Assembly (NCBI RefSeq): GCF_022530855.2
Contig: NZ_CP099567.1
Location: 558,001 to 622,000, forward strand
Source: Candidatus Vondammii sp. HM_W22
GTDB taxonomy: Bacteria > Pseudomonadota > Gammaproteobacteria > Chromatiales > Chromatiaceae
Direction of reading: 5' to 3'
Length of the DNA stretch: 64,000 nucleotides
The notes under the pieces are model-generated. The model saw only the letters and a program-made list of their open reading frames with translations. It was not told the origin of the DNA and ran no database searches. This document shows positions 28,847-39,006 of the stretch, piece after piece. Numbering within the stretch: position 1 is the first letter of the stretch; each line of letters begins with the position of its first letter. The translations under genes and the position numbers were made by a program.

Positions 28847-31675
28847 GTGACTGATTACAAAAACACCCTCAATCTTCCTAGGACCGCTTTTCCGATGCGT
28901 GGCAATCTGTCTCAACGTGAGCCCATGATGCTCAAACGTTGGGAGGAGATGGACCTTTACAAGCGGATTCGCAAAGCTTCAGAGGGGCGTTCCAAGTTTA
29001 TTCTGCATGATGGCCCTCCCTACGCAAATGGTGAGATCCATATTGGTCATGCGGTCAACAAGGTGATCAAGGATATTATTGTCAAGAGCCGCTTTTTGGA
29101 CGGCTATGATGCCCCCTATGTGCCTGGTTGGGATTGCCATGGTCTGCCAATTGAACTTCAGGTCGAGAAGAAAGTAGGTAAACCCGGCGCCAAGGTGACA
29201 GCCTCTGAATTCCGGATTGCTTGCCGTAAATATGCGACCCAGCAGGTAGATAAACAGCGGATCGACTTCAAGCGGTTGGGGGTGATTGGCGATTGGGATA
29301 ATCCCTACCTGACTATGGCCTACGAGACTGAGGCGAATATCATTCGTGCGCTGGGTCAGATTGTTGAGAACGGCCACGTTCACAAGGGCTCCAAGCCGGT
29401 GCACTGGTGTACCGATTGCGGCTCCGCTCTGGCTGAGGCTGAGGTGGAGTACAAAGACAAAGAGTCTTTTACCGTTGATGTTCGCTTCCAGGTGCTGGAT
29501 GAGGAGACCCTGATGGCCCGCTGCCACTCCATCCCAAATGGGCATGGCGAAGGCTCGCTATCTATTGTCATCTGGACAACCACACCCTGGACTCTGCCTG
29601 CCAACCAGGCAGTGGCCTTGAGCCCCTCACTGGATTATGCGGTGGTTCAGGCTGACGGCCCAAAAGGTAAAGAGCGTCTGATGGTGGCTGAAGGCCTGCT
29701 CAAAGAGACCATGGATCGCTGGGGTATAGAGCATTATCAAGTGATTGCCTACGGCCGGGGGGATGCCTTTGAGGGGCTGAAGTTACAGCACTGTTTCTAC
29801 GACCGCGAAGTGCAGGTGATCCTGGGTGAGCATGTCACCCTCGAAGCGGGTACCGGTGCAGTTCATACGGCGCCCGGCCACGGCCTGGACGATTATATTG
29901 TTGGCCAGCGTTATGGCCTGCTCGTGGATAACCCAGTGGGAGGCGATGGCCGCTTCGTCGAGGGTACGGAGTTGTTTGCCGGTGAGCATGTGTTCACGGC
30001 CAATGAAAAGGTGATTGACGTGCTCAAGGCCAAGGGCGCCCTGATTCACGAAGAGCGGCTGGCCCATAGCTATCCACACTGCTGGCGGCACAAAACCCCC
30101 ATCATCTTCCGAGCCACTCCTCAGTGGTTTATCAGCATGGAGCAAGAAGGTTTGCGGAAGACGGCATTGGAGGAGATCGCCAAAGTTGAGTTTACCCCGG
30201 ATTGGGGGCGAGCCAGGATCGAAGGCATGGTGGAAGGCCGACCGGATTGGTGTATCTCGCGTCAGCGTACCTGGGGTGTTCCTATTGCGCTGTTTACCCA
30301 TAAAACCACGGGTGAACTGCACCCTGAAACGCCGCGTCTGATCGAGGCGGTGGCAAAACTGGTGGAGGAGAAGGGTATTGAGGCTTGGTTCTCTCTTGAT
30401 CCGGAAGTGCTGCTTGGGGACGGGGCTGAAGAGTATGAAAAGGGGCAGGATACCCTGGATGTCTGGTTTGATTCCGGCGTGACCCATTTCTCCGTACTGG
30501 GGCCGCGTGAAGATCTCTATTTTCCTGCAGATCTCTATCTGGAAGGGTCTGATCAGCACCGTGGCTGGTTCCAGTCTTCACTGCTTACCTCGGTTGCCAT
30601 CAACAATTGTGCTCCCTATAAAGGCGTACTGACTCACGGTTTCACCGTTGACTCCAAGGGGCATAAGATGTCGAAATCCCTGGGTAATGTGGTCAGTCCA
30701 CAAAAGGTGATGAAGGTTCTGGGTGCCGATATTATCCGGCTCTGGGTGGCCGGCACCGATTACAGTGGTGAGATGAATGTCTCGGATGAGATTCTGAAAC
30801 GCACCTCTGACGCCTATCGCCGTATCCGTAATACCAACCGTTTCCTACTGGCCAATCTCAACGGCTTTGATCCGGCCAAGGATTTGGTGGCAGCGGAAGA
30901 TATGATTGAACTGGATCGCTGGGCGGTGGATCGTGCCCATCTGCTCCAGCAGGAGATCCAGGAGGCTTACAAGAGCTATCAGTTCCATCTGATCTACCAG
31001 AAAATCTACAATTTTTGCGGCGGTGATATGGGCAGTTTTTATCTCGATATCATCAAGGACCGGCAGTACACCACTCGGCAAGAGAGCCTGGCACACCGTT
31101 CATGCCAGACCGCCATGTATCACATCATTGAGGCGATGGCCCGTTGGCTTGCGCCGATTCTGAGTTTTACCGCTGAAGAGATCTGGCAGCGGATGCCGGG
31201 GGAGCGGGGAGAGACTATTTTTACCGAAACCTGGTACCAAGGGTTGTTTGAGCTGGATCAGGGCGACGCTTTTGATCGCACCTTCTGGGATAGCGTGCTG
31301 ATGGCGCGTACTGCCGTGGGTAAACAGCTGGAGCAGCTCCGCATCGATGGTGCAATCGGTTCCTCTCTGGATGCCGAGGTCGATCTTTACTGTAGCGATG
31401 AGCTGTTGTCGCTGCTTGGAAAGCTGGGTGATGAATTGAGGTTTGTACTGATTGTCTCTTATGTCCGGGTTTACCCTCTTGCTGAAAAACCTGTCGAAGC
31501 GGTTGATACGGATGTGGCGGGACTCTCCATGACAGTGAAAGCATCTGACCATAGCAAGTGCGTTCGCTGCTGGCATCATCGTGAAGATGTGGGGAGCAAT
31601 GCAGACCACCCTGAGCTTTGCAGTCGCTGCGTTGACAATGTCGATGCCTCGGGAGAGACACGAAATTTTGCATAA
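28847..31675 (+). CDS. ileS: Isoleucyl-tRNA synthetase
   Basis: 942 residues, normal for the bacterial class I enzyme. It starts at GTG 28847 ([19 protein letters not shown]). The HIGH motif is in [11 protein letters not shown] near residue 65 and KMSKS in [11 protein letters not shown] near 605. The CP1 editing domain lies between ([15 protein letters not shown] near 245). A C-terminal zinc finger is present (CVRCWHH followed by CSRC near 905-930). It charges tRNA-Ile and edits mischarged Val. It appears intact. Confidence 0.97.
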   Translation: MTDYKNTLNLPRTAFPMRGNLSQREPMMLKRWEEMDLYKRIRKASEGRSKFILHDGPPYANGEIHIGHAVNKVIKDIIVKSRFLDGYDAPYVPGWDCHGLPIELQVEKKVGKPGAKVTASEFRIACRKYATQQVDKQRIDFKRLGVIGDWDNPYLTMAYETEANIIRALGQIVENGHVHKGSKPVHWCTDCGSALAEAEVEYKDKESFTVDVRFQVLDEETLMARCHSIPNGHGEGSLSIVIWTTTPWTLPANQAVALSPSLDYAVVQADGPKGKERLMVAEGLLKETMDRWGIEHYQVIAYGRGDAFEGLKLQHCFYDREVQVILGEHVTLEAGTGAVHTAPGHGLDDYIVGQRYGLLVDNPVGGDGRFVEGTELFAGEHVFTANEKVIDVLKAKGALIHEERLAHSYPHCWRHKTPIIFRATPQWFISMEQEGLRKTALEEIAKVEFTPDWGRARIEGMVEGRPDWCISRQRTWGVPIALFTHKTTGELHPETPRLIEAVAKLVEEKGIEAWFSLDPEVLLGDGAEEYEKGQDTLDVWFDSGVTHFSVLGPREDLYFPADLYLEGSDQHRGWFQSSLLTSVAINNCAPYKGVLTHGFTVDSKGHKMSKSLGNVVSPQKVMKVLGADIIRLWVAGTDYSGEMNVSDEILKRTSDAYRRIRNTNRFLLANLNGFDPAKDLVAAEDMIELDRWAVDRAHLLQQEIQEAYKSYQFHLIYQKIYNFCGGDMGSFYLDIIKDRQYTTRQESLAHRSCQTAMYHIIEAMARWLAPILSFTAEEIWQRMPGERGETIFTETWYQGLFELDQGDAFDRTFWDSVLMARTAVGKQLEQLRIDGAIGSSLDAEVDLYCSDELLSLLGKLGDELRFVLIVSYVRVYPLAEKPVEAVDTDVAGLSMTVKASDHSKCVRCWHHREDVGSNADHPELCSRCVDNVDASGETRNFA

Positions 31676-31717
31676 TCGTGCAGTGAGAGCTGAGTAATTT
31701 TCATACGGAGATTCTTT

Positions 31718-31981
31718 AAAACAGGAACGCAGAGAGCACAGAGGAGCGCAGAGGTCTACGGTGTGTTTTGTAAGAGGGGTGCCCGTGTTGTCGTCGGTAC
31801 TTCGGCGCAGAGAGTGTGAACGGTAGGACTTAAGTGGTTTCCGTCTAATTTTTGTCCGGAAATTGTGTAAAGAGACGCGAAGATCACCAAAAAGGTGAAG
31901 TACGCAAATGTTGGGCACTGAAAAACAAAGAAATTCTCTGCGATCTTTGTGCTCCTTTGTGTTCTCTGCGTTCCTTTTTTG
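31718..31981. repeat. Long-armed intergenic inverted repeat between ileS and lspA
   Basis: The left arm (GGAACGCAGAGAGCACAGAG at 31723-31742, continuing GAGCGCAGAG) is mirrored on the right (31931-31978, GATCTTTGTGCTCCTTTGTG then TTCTCTGCGTTCC). The arms are about 35-50 bases and imperfect, and enclose about 180 bases with no gene. This accounts for the whole 31676-32020 gap. It looks like a dispersed intergenic element of the host, of which 27672-27700 is a fragment. Confidence 0.7.
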
Positions 31982-32020
31982 AGAACTTTCGAACGGATTC
32001 TAACTAACTTTTAAGAATAA

Positions 32021-32497
32021 TTGGATAAATCGATGCTTCGCTGGCTCGGGCTCTCTTTGCTTGTTATCGGTCTGGATCAGGTCAGCAAACAGCTGGCTGA
32101 GTCCAGTATGATGGTGTTCGAAAGGGTGCCTGTCATCCCTTTTCTGAACATGACTCTGGCTTATAACGAAGGGGCGGCATTCAGCTTTCTTAGCGATCAG
32201 GGTGGCTGGCAGCGCTGGCTGTTTGCCGGACTGGCCATTGTGGTGACGTTGATTTTGGTCGGCTGGCTTGGGCACCTGAAGAGTGAAAAGATACTTGCGG
32301 TCTCCCTCTCTCTGGTCATCGGTGGTGCGGTGGGTAATTTGATTGACCGGCTGCTCTATGGCCATGTTATCGATTTCATCGATCTCTATTATCAGCAGTG
32401 GCACTGGCCTGCGTTCAATATTGCAGACTCTGCAATCAGCGTCGGGGTGGTGCTGATGCTGCTGGATGCCTTTCTTGAAAAAGACGAGAGCCGGTGA
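32021..32497 (+). CDS. lspA: Prolipoprotein signal peptidase (signal peptidase II)
   Basis: Aspartic protease of the inner membrane that cleaves lipoprotein signal peptides. It has four TM helices. The catalytic Asp residues are in GNLIDR near 110 and FNIADSA near 140. NEGAAFSFL near 50 is also conserved. TTG 32021 gives 158 residues and ATG 32033 gives 154. Relatives usually begin close to the second, but neither has a clear Shine-Dalgarno. It completes the murJ-ribF-ileS-lspA series, although the repeat upstream probably makes it a separate transcript. Confidence 0.94.
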   Translation: MDKSMLRWLGLSLLVIGLDQVSKQLAESSMMVFERVPVIPFLNMTLAYNEGAAFSFLSDQGGWQRWLFAGLAIVVTLILVGWLGHLKSEKILAVSLSLVIGGAVGNLIDRLLYGHVIDFIDLYYQQWHWPAFNIADSAISVGVVLMLLDAFLEKDESR

Positions 32498-32582
32498 TAT
32501 TGCCATACTCTCTACCGAAGCGACTTGTTGAGAGCTTAGGGTAGCCAGGAGTAATGCGGCAAACGGTTACCTCCCGGTGGCT

Positions 32583-33137
32583 CTACTGTTCTGCCTTCAG
32601 TGATGCGTAAAAGCGTGGCCAATCAAATGCCGGTCCAGGATCGGTTTTGCGGCCCGGTGCTATGTCGCTATGACCGGTGATCTGTTCCGGATTGATGGAT
32701 GGAAAACGTTTCATGATCTCCAGGGTGGTCGCTGTCAGGATGCTGTACTGTGTCTCTGTGTAGGTCGTTTCATCACTTCCCTCCAACTCAATGCCGATGG
32801 AGAAATCGTTACAGCGTTCCCTGTTTTTGAATGAAGAGATGCCGGCATGCCAGGCGCGACGGTCCAGTGGGACAAATTGGAGTAACTCTCCATCACGCCT
32901 AATCAGCAGATGGGCCGAGACCTTCTGCTGATGAACCTCCCTGAAATAGGGGTGGACAGTCGGGTCCATGCGGTTGAGAAAAAGATCCTCAATCCATGGG
33001 CCGCCATACTGATCCGGTGGCAGGCTGATATTGTGGAGTACCAGTAGGTCGACTTCACACCCTTCCGGGCGACGGTCCTGATTGGGTGAGGGGCACTGCC
33101 GTGCCGAGGATAGCAGGCAGGAACCCCCTTCAGTCAT
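32583..33137 (-). CDS. ampD: 1,6-anhydro-N-acetylmuramyl-L-alanine amidase AmpD
   Basis: Cytoplasmic zinc amidase in peptidoglycan recycling; in enterics its loss induces AmpC beta-lactamase. It has 184 residues. A zinc-ligand His lies in LLVLHNISLPP near 33. The second His and the Asp lie in GHSDIAPGRKTDPGPAFDW near 155-170. Substrate-site residues are in SAHLLIRRDG. It is the last gene of a five-gene minus-strand run and overlaps the CBS gene by 4 bases, an odd partner set for ampD. Confidence 0.94.
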   Translation of the reverse strand: MTEGGSCLLSSARQCPSPNQDRRPEGCEVDLLVLHNISLPPDQYGGPWIEDLFLNRMDPTVHPYFREVHQQKVSAHLLIRRDGELLQFVPLDRRAWHAGISSFKNRERCNDFSIGIELEGSDETTYTETQYSILTATTLEIMKRFPSINPEQITGHSDIAPGRKTDPGPAFDWPRFYASLKAEQ

Positions 33138-33535
33138 TGATCCAGCAATCCCTTCATTACCATGTCGGTGAGGCTGACAATACCGAGTATTTCACCATCA
33201 TGAATCACCAAAGCTCGGGAGAGGTCGAAACGGGTAAACAGTCGGGCGCAGTAGCGAATATCCATGTCGGGATCTACCGAGATAACCGGCTTTGTCATGA
33301 TTTCATAGATATTGACACGACCGGGTGGACGGTCTTTTGCCAGCACCTTGCGCGCGATATCCGAAATCATGACGATACCGTACTCATCATGCTCGTTGCG
33401 TTTGTTCACAACGAGAGATTTGGTCTCCACATGGATCATTTTTTCCAATGCGGACTCAACGGTATCCATGCCGTCCACTCTGTCCAGATTTGTCTTCATA
33501 ATATCCCGGACACGGATTAACTTATGATGGCTCAC
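33134..33535 (-). CDS. Two-CBS-domain protein
   Basis: 133 residues containing two CBS modules in tandem (about 5-65 and 72-130) and nothing else: VRDIMKTNLDRVDGMDTVES, then the second module beginning IMTKPVISVDPDMDIRY. Such proteins sense adenine nucleotides, or act as regulatory partners. It overlaps the PII-like gene upstream and ampD downstream by 4 bases each. A role in controlling the neighbouring DUF1538 membrane proteins is inferred from the operon only. Confidence 0.88.
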   Translation of the reverse strand: MSHHKLIRVRDIMKTNLDRVDGMDTVESALEKMIHVETKSLVVNKRNEHDEYGIVMISDIARKVLAKDRPPGRVNIYEIMTKPVISVDPDMDIRYCARLFTRFDLSRALVIHDGEILGIVSLTDMVMKGLLDQ

Positions 33536-33882
33536 AACTCTTCCTCCACTACGCTGGTAAGTTCTTCGATCTGGTGTCTGACACCCACTGCATCCTCTAC
33601 ATCTATCTGGAAGGCGATACCGGTCCCCGGTTTTTCGTCAAACTGCCCGACCTTCGCGATCGTCTCCAGAATGACTCTGCTCAGATGTTCTTCCACCAGT
33701 AGCAGGACTACGTCACGCTGGATCTCCAGATTCAGCCCAAAGAAGGTCTTGCTCTTCTGTATTCCTTCTCCGCGGGCCTGATTGATGACAGTAGAGCCGG
33801 TGGCCCCGGCCGCTCGTGCCGCCTCAACAATATCGTTTGTTTTGTTATCTTCAATGAGTGTGATGATAAGTTTGAAATGCAT
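33532..33882 (-). CDS. PII-like nitrogen-regulatory family protein
   Basis: 116 residues. Starts MHFKLIITLIEDNKTNDIVE, with the PII ferredoxin-like fold pattern: AARAAGATGSTVINQARGEG takes the place of the T-loop region, followed by VVLLLVEEHLSRVILETIAK and GIAFQIDVEDAVGV. There is no uridylylation Tyr of the GlnB/GlnK type, so it is a PII-like regulator rather than canonical PII. It is translated in an operon with two DUF1538 membrane proteins, as PII-like proteins often are with the transporters they control. Confidence 0.85.
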   Translation of the reverse strand: MHFKLIITLIEDNKTNDIVEAARAAGATGSTVINQARGEGIQKSKTFFGLNLEIQRDVVLLLVEEHLSRVILETIAKVGQFDEKPGTGIAFQIDVEDAVGVRHQIEELTSVVEEEL

Positions 33883-33884
33883 GA

Positions 33885-34685
33885 TTAATCCCCCAGATCA
33901 CCTGGTTGGGTTCGTTGTGCCCGGTGGGCAAGCCATTCACTGATCTGTGCATAGCCCATGACACTTATGATGGGAAAGAGGCTGGCAAAAGCGATAAGAC
34001 CGAATCCGTCCAGCATAGGATTTCGGCCAGGAATATTGCTGGCAAGTCCCAGCCCCAGCGCAGCTACCAGTGGTACCGTCACTGTAGAGGTGGCGACACC
34101 GCCGGAGTCATACGCCAGGGCGATGATGGATTTGGGGCAAAAGAGTGTCTGTACAATGACGATCACATAGCCGGTGATGATGTAGTAGTGCAGCGGTGTG
34201 CCGGTAACAATACGATAGGCGCCAATAGAGATGCCCACGGCAACACCAAGCGCCACGGCAAGTCTCAGTCCCCAGGTGCCCACTGCACCACCGGACACCT
34301 GGTTGGCCTTGATGGCGACGGCCATCACCGATGGTTCGGCGATGGCGGTGGAGAAGCCGATGGCAAAGGCGAAGATGTAGACCCACAGATAGTATTGCCA
34401 ATTGCCTGATATTTCGTCAGCGGTCTGCTGAATGCCGAGAAACTCAGGAGAGGTTAGCTGCTCGGCCATCAATTTTCCGAGAGGGAACAGCGCCTGTTCG
34501 AGTCCCTGGAGGAAGAAGGCGAGACCGACCAGGACAAAGACAAAACCGCCCAAAACCTGTCCGGTGTTGTTTACTTGTTTTCTCAGGATGAGCAGCTGAA
34601 AGCCGAACAGGATGCCTGCGATGGGCAGTACATCGGTGATGGTATCTAGCAGTGTGTGGAAAAATGAGATGGCCCAGCTGATCAT
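33885..34685 (-). CDS. DUF1538 membrane protein (second of pair)
   Basis: 266 residues, about seven hydrophobic segments. Conserved family features: [17 protein letters not shown] near the start, GLALFLQG-type segment, [18 protein letters not shown] near 110, then a closing half with [20 protein letters not shown]. It shows clear sequence similarity to the upstream DUF1538 gene: IAYDSGGV and [12 protein letters not shown] here, against IAYDSGGV and [12 protein letters not shown] there. This indicates a tandem duplication into two half-transporters. Substrate unknown. Confidence 0.85.
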   Translation of the reverse strand: MISWAISFFHTLLDTITDVLPIAGILFGFQLLILRKQVNNTGQVLGGFVFVLVGLAFFLQGLEQALFPLGKLMAEQLTSPEFLGIQQTADEISGNWQYYLWVYIFAFAIGFSTAIAEPSVMAVAIKANQVSGGAVGTWGLRLAVALGVAVGISIGAYRIVTGTPLHYYIITGYVIVIVQTLFCPKSIIALAYDSGGVATSTVTVPLVAALGLGLASNIPGRNPMLDGFGLIAFASLFPIISVMGYAQISEWLAHRAQRTQPGDLGD

Positions 34686-35431
34686 AAAATCATCCCGTAG
34701 GCCATAACGAAGATCATCGGCGTGAGTGAGGCGAAGGCGATCAGGCCAAAACCATCCGTCATCGGATTGCGCCCCCGGATACTGATGGCCAGCCCGACCC
34801 CAAGTGCGGTAACCAGAGGGACGGTGATAGTGGAGGTGGTAACCCCTCCAGAGTCATAGGCGATACCGATAATCTCTTCCGGGGCGAAAAAAGTCATGAT
34901 GACGATGCCGATATAACCACCAGTAATCAAATATTGTATCGGCCAGCCTTTGATAATGCGCAATACACCAATGACGATGGCCAGCCCGACGGATATTGCC
35001 ACGGTAAACCTAAGGCCATCGGCATAGCTCTGTTTTGCGATATCGGTGCTCTCGATCATACTCCCCGCCGCTGCAACACGAGCTGCTTCATCTGCTATGG
35101 CTATCAGAGCGGGTTCTGCCACTGTGGTGCCAAAACCGAGGGCGAATGCAAACAACAGCAGCCAGAACAGGCTGCCTTTTTTCGCAAAGTCATGGGCCAT
35201 GGACTCGCCAATGGGGAATAGTCCCATTTTCAGTCCATGGACGAAGAGGGCGAGCCCAATCACCACTTGCAGCGTGCCGGAGAGCAGCCCAAGCAGGTTC
35301 GGTATCGGCCGCTGAAAAACCAGCAGCTGAAAAAATGCGATGACGCCTGCAATGGGAAGCAGATCACGGATACTGTCTAGCAGCGCTTTTCCAAGATGTT
35401 TGGATAGTGTTTTCACCGTTACACAATACAC
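34682..35431 (-). CDS. DUF1538 membrane protein (first of pair)
   Basis: 249 residues, about seven hydrophobic segments. It is the first gene of the five-gene operon and overlaps its paralogue by 4 bases. Shared landmarks with the second copy are [32 protein letters not shown] and [17 protein letters not shown]. The mirrored pair most likely forms a heterodimeric carrier of unknown substrate, with the PII-like and CBS proteins as regulatory inputs (inference from context). Confidence 0.85.
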   Translation of the reverse strand: MYCVTVKTLSKHLGKALLDSIRDLLPIAGVIAFFQLLVFQRPIPNLLGLLSGTLQVVIGLALFVHGLKMGLFPIGESMAHDFAKKGSLFWLLLFAFALGFGTTVAEPALIAIADEAARVAAAGSMIESTDIAKQSYADGLRFTVAISVGLAIVIGVLRIIKGWPIQYLITGGYIGIVIMTFFAPEEIIGIAYDSGGVTTSTITVPLVTALGVGLAISIRGRNPMTDGFGLIAFASLTPMIFVMAYGMIL

Positions 35432-35447
35432 GAGCTTATTTTACAAG

Positions 35448-35615
35448 TTAAGGAGCCTCTGATTAATTCTGGATCGGATGGATGACGAGTTGAAATCTTC
35501 TGGATCAAGGCAAAAAATGCTGATAATAGCTGGTCTATTGCCGAGATTTTTAACCTAGAGCCGGAAGATTTCAGCCGCCAGACACCGATTCATGAATTGA
35601 TCAGAGGCTTCTTAA
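35448..35615. mobile_element. MITE-like element with 22-bp terminal inverted repeats
   Basis: 168 bp. The ends TTAAGGAGCCTCTGATTAAT (continuing TC) and, mirrored, TTAAGAAGCCTCTGATCAAT (continuing TC) agree at 20 of 22 positions. The outermost TTAA may be a target duplication. The interior also carries an inverted pair (GAAATCTTCTGG against CCGGAAGATTTC). No transposase is encoded, so it is a non-autonomous element or a very short IS deletion derivative. Confidence 0.7.
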
Positions 35616-36127
35616 CTGTTGTCGGTGGAGAGATGTGCAGATGGCATCACTGGGCCATTTTTAGTGATAGAACCATGAGCCCAAAGATTTTCAAGTATGT
35701 CTTCGGCCTCGTGATGCATTTTGGGGCATCCTAGTTCCTACAAAACGCATTCAATCTTCGACAGCCTGTTATTGCCCCGGCCGCCCTGCGTATGTGCCAC
35801 TTCGCCACACCATTGTTTTGCTCGGCGCAGACTATGCGGCATTTCCGCAAATGGCTGGACGCTGTGTTCGGAAGCCTGCCTTGCTTCCCTTTTTACGCTA
35901 TCGCATGATGGGTAAGCAGTGCGGCCTCACGGTCATCGGGGTCTGCAGGCCTTCGTTTCTCTCTCCATGGCTGGCAGCGACTGATAAACGCCATATTTGG
36001 CAGAACGATGTTCCAATTATGAAGTGAACTGTGATGTGGTTCTCGGCAGGATGTCTGTGGTGCTACGAATCTAATGTAGACTGAGCCCGTGATTGTGAGG
36101 CTTTTTTCCGGGTGGTTTGGATAAGGT
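35616..36127. other. Intergenic region with no recognisable gene
   Basis: Short readable frames exist (for example 35721-36027 plus) but have no ribosome site, no family features and poor codon make-up. I see nothing supportable here. Confidence 0.4.
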
Positions 36128-38432
36128 ATGGCAGTAATAAACGACGACATCATTGCATTTGACAGCGCCAAGTCTTCTGACCATATGATGTCGTTTAGAG
36201 AGGAGTACCGTAACGCGGTTAATGCCTGTAGGCAGGCCCTGCTCAAAATGTTGCCATAGCGGATGGATGATCTGTTTGAATGCCTGGACGATATTCTTTA
36301 CTCTCTGGCTGATAAGGCCGGCAGCAATCAGAGTCAACTTCTCTATTTCGATTCTATGCGTGAGCTCCGCAAGGAGCGTGAAGGGATCGAGAACAGATTC
36401 AATCAGAGCCTGCTGGAAGGCTACGATCAGTTCTGGAAAAGTGGTCCACGGCCCCGATTTTCTGATCCTGCCGGTGCCCCCCAGCCTGGAGACGAGTTTT
36501 CCCTAGTGGAAGACTACGATCTGGAAGAAGGGTTGGCGGTTGACAGTATGGTGTCGAAGGGTGAAAACGCCTACTTCCGCGACCTTTATGCGTTAGATCA
36601 AAGGTTCAGTTATCTGCTCAATGGGTTGCAGGTTGCAGGTTGCAGGTTGCAGGTTGCAGGTTGCAGGTTGCAGGGGCAGGAAATCCCGTATCCCCTGCTT
36701 TCTTCTGCCGAATATTCAAAGCTTCAATTGCCGAAATATCTATCGAACTGCCGATCAAGCTGATTATTTATAAGCAGTTTGAACGCGAAGTCATTGGCCG
36801 CATTGGGCAGTTTTATGACGAGCTCAATGTTACTCTGGCTAAAGCTGGCGTACTGCCGAGGCTGAAACACCATGTGCGGCGTAATCCAGAATATGCGCAT
36901 CAGCCTGTGGGACGTGACGATTCAGGCGAGCTGGAGAGTAGCCGGGCTGAAGCGGCAGGTTCTCTAATGCAGTCTGAGCTGTTTTCTACATTGCAGCAGT
37001 TGTTGGGGCAGCGCAGAGGCAGTCTTTCCAGTGGCAACCCCCTCCCTGTGGTGCCAAATTATGAGTTTGAGACCCTGGATGTCCTCTCCGCCCTCTCTAC
37101 CCTGCAACATGATGGTGTCGTGGGCGGAACAAACCTGCTTCAGCACCAGGGCGTGGATAGCATCCGTGACAACTTATTCCAGGTGCTGGGTATTCAGCCA
37201 GGTAATCAGCAGGAGGCGAGAATTAAACGGGGGGATGAAGATGCGCTTGATATCATCGCCTTGCTGTTTGAGTTTATTCTGGATGATCCGGGGCTCTGTG
37301 ATGCAATGAGGGCGCTGCTGGGGCGCCTGCAGATACCCATGCTGAAGGTGGCCATTCTTGATAAAACCTTCTTTAGCAGGAAAGAGCAGCCAGCCAGAAA
37401 ATTGCTGAACAATCTGGCTCAAGCGGCGATTGGCTGGAGTGAGCAGGCGGTCCGGAGCCCGGATGGCCTTTATGGCCGTATCGAGTCTGTTATTGGCCGC
37501 GTACTCTCCGAGTTCGACGATAATGTGGGTCTGTTTGCCGAACTGAATGACCAGTTTTCTGCATTCCTCGAGCAGGAGCAACAGGGCGTCAAGGTTGCCG
37601 AAAAGCGGGCTGCCCAGGTTACCCAAGGCAAAGAGCAGCTGGATCAGGCCAAGGAGCGGGTTGAGCAGGAGATCAGGCGTTGTCTTGGTGACCGACAGTC
37701 TATACCTGCGGTTGTGCTAACCATTCTGGAATATGCCTGGAAAGATGTTCTGCTGCTTATCCGGTTGCGTAAAGGGGTCGAAAGCAAAGAGTGGCGTCAG
37801 GCCGTGCGCCTGATGGAACGATTAATCTGGAGCGTGGATCCCAAAAAGGGTAACCAGGAGCGTCAGGAGCTGCTGCAGACGATACCGGGATTGCTTAAGG
37901 GGTTAAGAGTTGGATTGAACGGCATCTCCTTCGAGATGCATAAAATGACAAAATTTTTAAGGAGTTGCAACTCTATCATGTCAGCTCGCTGAGGGATGAG
38001 GAGTATGCACATCCGGTGGGAATTGTGGCTGTTCCTCCTCCTGTAGATGCCGAAGCAACTGGCGATGTCTTGGAAGAGATTATCGAGGAGATCGCGCTGG
38101 AGACGGCAAAACCTTATGCTTCTCCGGCAGATGGCGAAGGTGACAGGTTCTATCATATGGCAGCGTCTCTCGATATTGGCACCTGGCTTGAGTTGAAAGA
38201 GGAAGATGCTGTGCTTCGCATCAAACTCTCCTGGCGAAGCGATATCAGCGGTACATCATTGTTCGTCGACCGTAAAGGGATGAAAGCGTATGAGAGATCT
38301 CTTGGGGGATTGGCCATTTGGTTCAGGGAAGGGAAGATCTCTGTCCTGGAAGAGACAGGCATGCCGCTGATGGATCGAGCTTTGTCAGCGATGATGAAAG
38401 CGCTGCATAAAGATAGCTTGGCATCACCATGA
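36128..38432 (+). pseudogene. DUF1631 family protein, stop codon plus two frameshifts
   Basis: Conserved gammaproteobacterial protein of unknown function, normally about 750 residues. It reads from ATG 36128 (MAVINDDIIAFDSAKSS) to an in-frame TAG at 36257, resumes at once (RMDDLFECLDDILYSLADKA), and runs into seven heptamer repeats at 36624-36672. It emerges in another frame (GNPVSPAFF, then KLIIYKQFEREVIGRIGQFYDE) and continues to about 37955. There a T-run shifts it again to the C-terminal frame (QLYHVSSLRDEEYAHPVG, then a PilZ-like GTSLFVDRKGMKAYE) ending at 38432. Total about 765 codons, so little is missing. The TAG is a substitution. The repeat and T-run breaks are slippage-prone. Confidence 0.8.
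36624..36672 (+). repeat. Seven tandem copies of a 7-base repeat (GGTTGCA) inside DUF1631
   Basis: Perfect copies, 49 bases, within the coding region and at the exact point where the reading frame changes. The downstream frame would be restored by eight or by five copies, because the unit is not a multiple of three. Confidence 0.9.
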
Positions 38433-38565
38433 AAATAGTCTGGAGAGTGAATGCTGTGTGCAAATTGTCACCCTGCAATATACGTTTTCTTGTCCTCGAT
38501 ATTCCGTGGTCAAAAACACTGAATACGGGTGTTATTCAATGTTTCCTCATAGTCTGCGGGTAGCA

Positions 38566-38594
38566 TTAACCAAACCGTCCACTCAGTATATAAT
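38566..38594 (+). promoter_or_regulatory. Sigma-70 promoter for FKBP-nadC
   Basis: -35 TTAACC (38566-38571), 17-base spacer, -10 TATAAT (38589-38594). It lies 68 bases before the FKBP start. Confidence 0.65.
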
Positions 38595-38661
38595 GCCTCT
38601 TTATGTAACCTCAATCGGGAGTTCCCGGTGATTCATGTGGACTGAATATTTTGGAGATCAA

Positions 38662-39006
38662 ATGAGTGAGAAAATGACGGATTCCGGTTTGAAGTACGAA
38701 GACCTAGCTGAAGGTGAAGGCGAGACCGCTGCATCCGGACAGACGGTGGTTGTGCATTACACGGGCTGGTTGACCGATGGTACAAAATTCGATTCCAGCG
38801 TAGACCGTAATGATCCATTCTCTTTTCCTCTGGGTGTCAACCGTGTGATTCGAGGTTGGGATGAGGGTGTACAGGGCATGAAGATCGGGGGCAAGCGCAA
38901 GCTCACCATACCTCCTCAGCTTGGCTACGGTGCCGCTGGAGCGGGTGGTGCTATTCCGTCCAATGCCACGTTGGTGTTCGATGTTGAATTGCTGGAAATT
39001 CTTTGA
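38662..39006 (+). CDS. FKBP-type peptidyl-prolyl cis-trans isomerase
   Basis: Single FKBP domain of 114 residues. Active-site residues are in [18 protein letters not shown] near 30-48, PFSFPLG near 53, [20 protein letters not shown] near 63-82 and IPPQLGYG near 84. There is no signal peptide, so it is cytoplasmic. The start ATG 38662 has GGAG 6 bases upstream, whereas the longer reading from 38635 lacks one. The stop overlaps the TTG start of nadC, so the two are cotranscribed. Confidence 0.92.
   Translation: MSEKMTDSGLKYEDLAEGEGETAASGQTVVVHYTGWLTDGTKFDSSVDRNDPFSFPLGVNRVIRGWDEGVQGMKIGGKRKLTIPPQLGYGAAGAGGAIPSNATLVFDVELLEIL

Noticed and set aside
30000-30559. Minus-strand frame opposite ileS
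   Set aside because: Antisense of the conserved catalytic region of isoleucyl-tRNA synthetase; a by-product of codon usage.
35721-36027. Plus-strand reading frames in the gap before DUF1631
   Set aside because: No ribosome site, no conserved motif, and two overlapping frames are equally open. Treated as non-coding.
36624-36672. Short repeats resembling a CRISPR array
   Set aside because: Units are 7 bases in direct tandem with no spacers, and no cas genes are near. The same holds for the 10-base units at 40871-40944.
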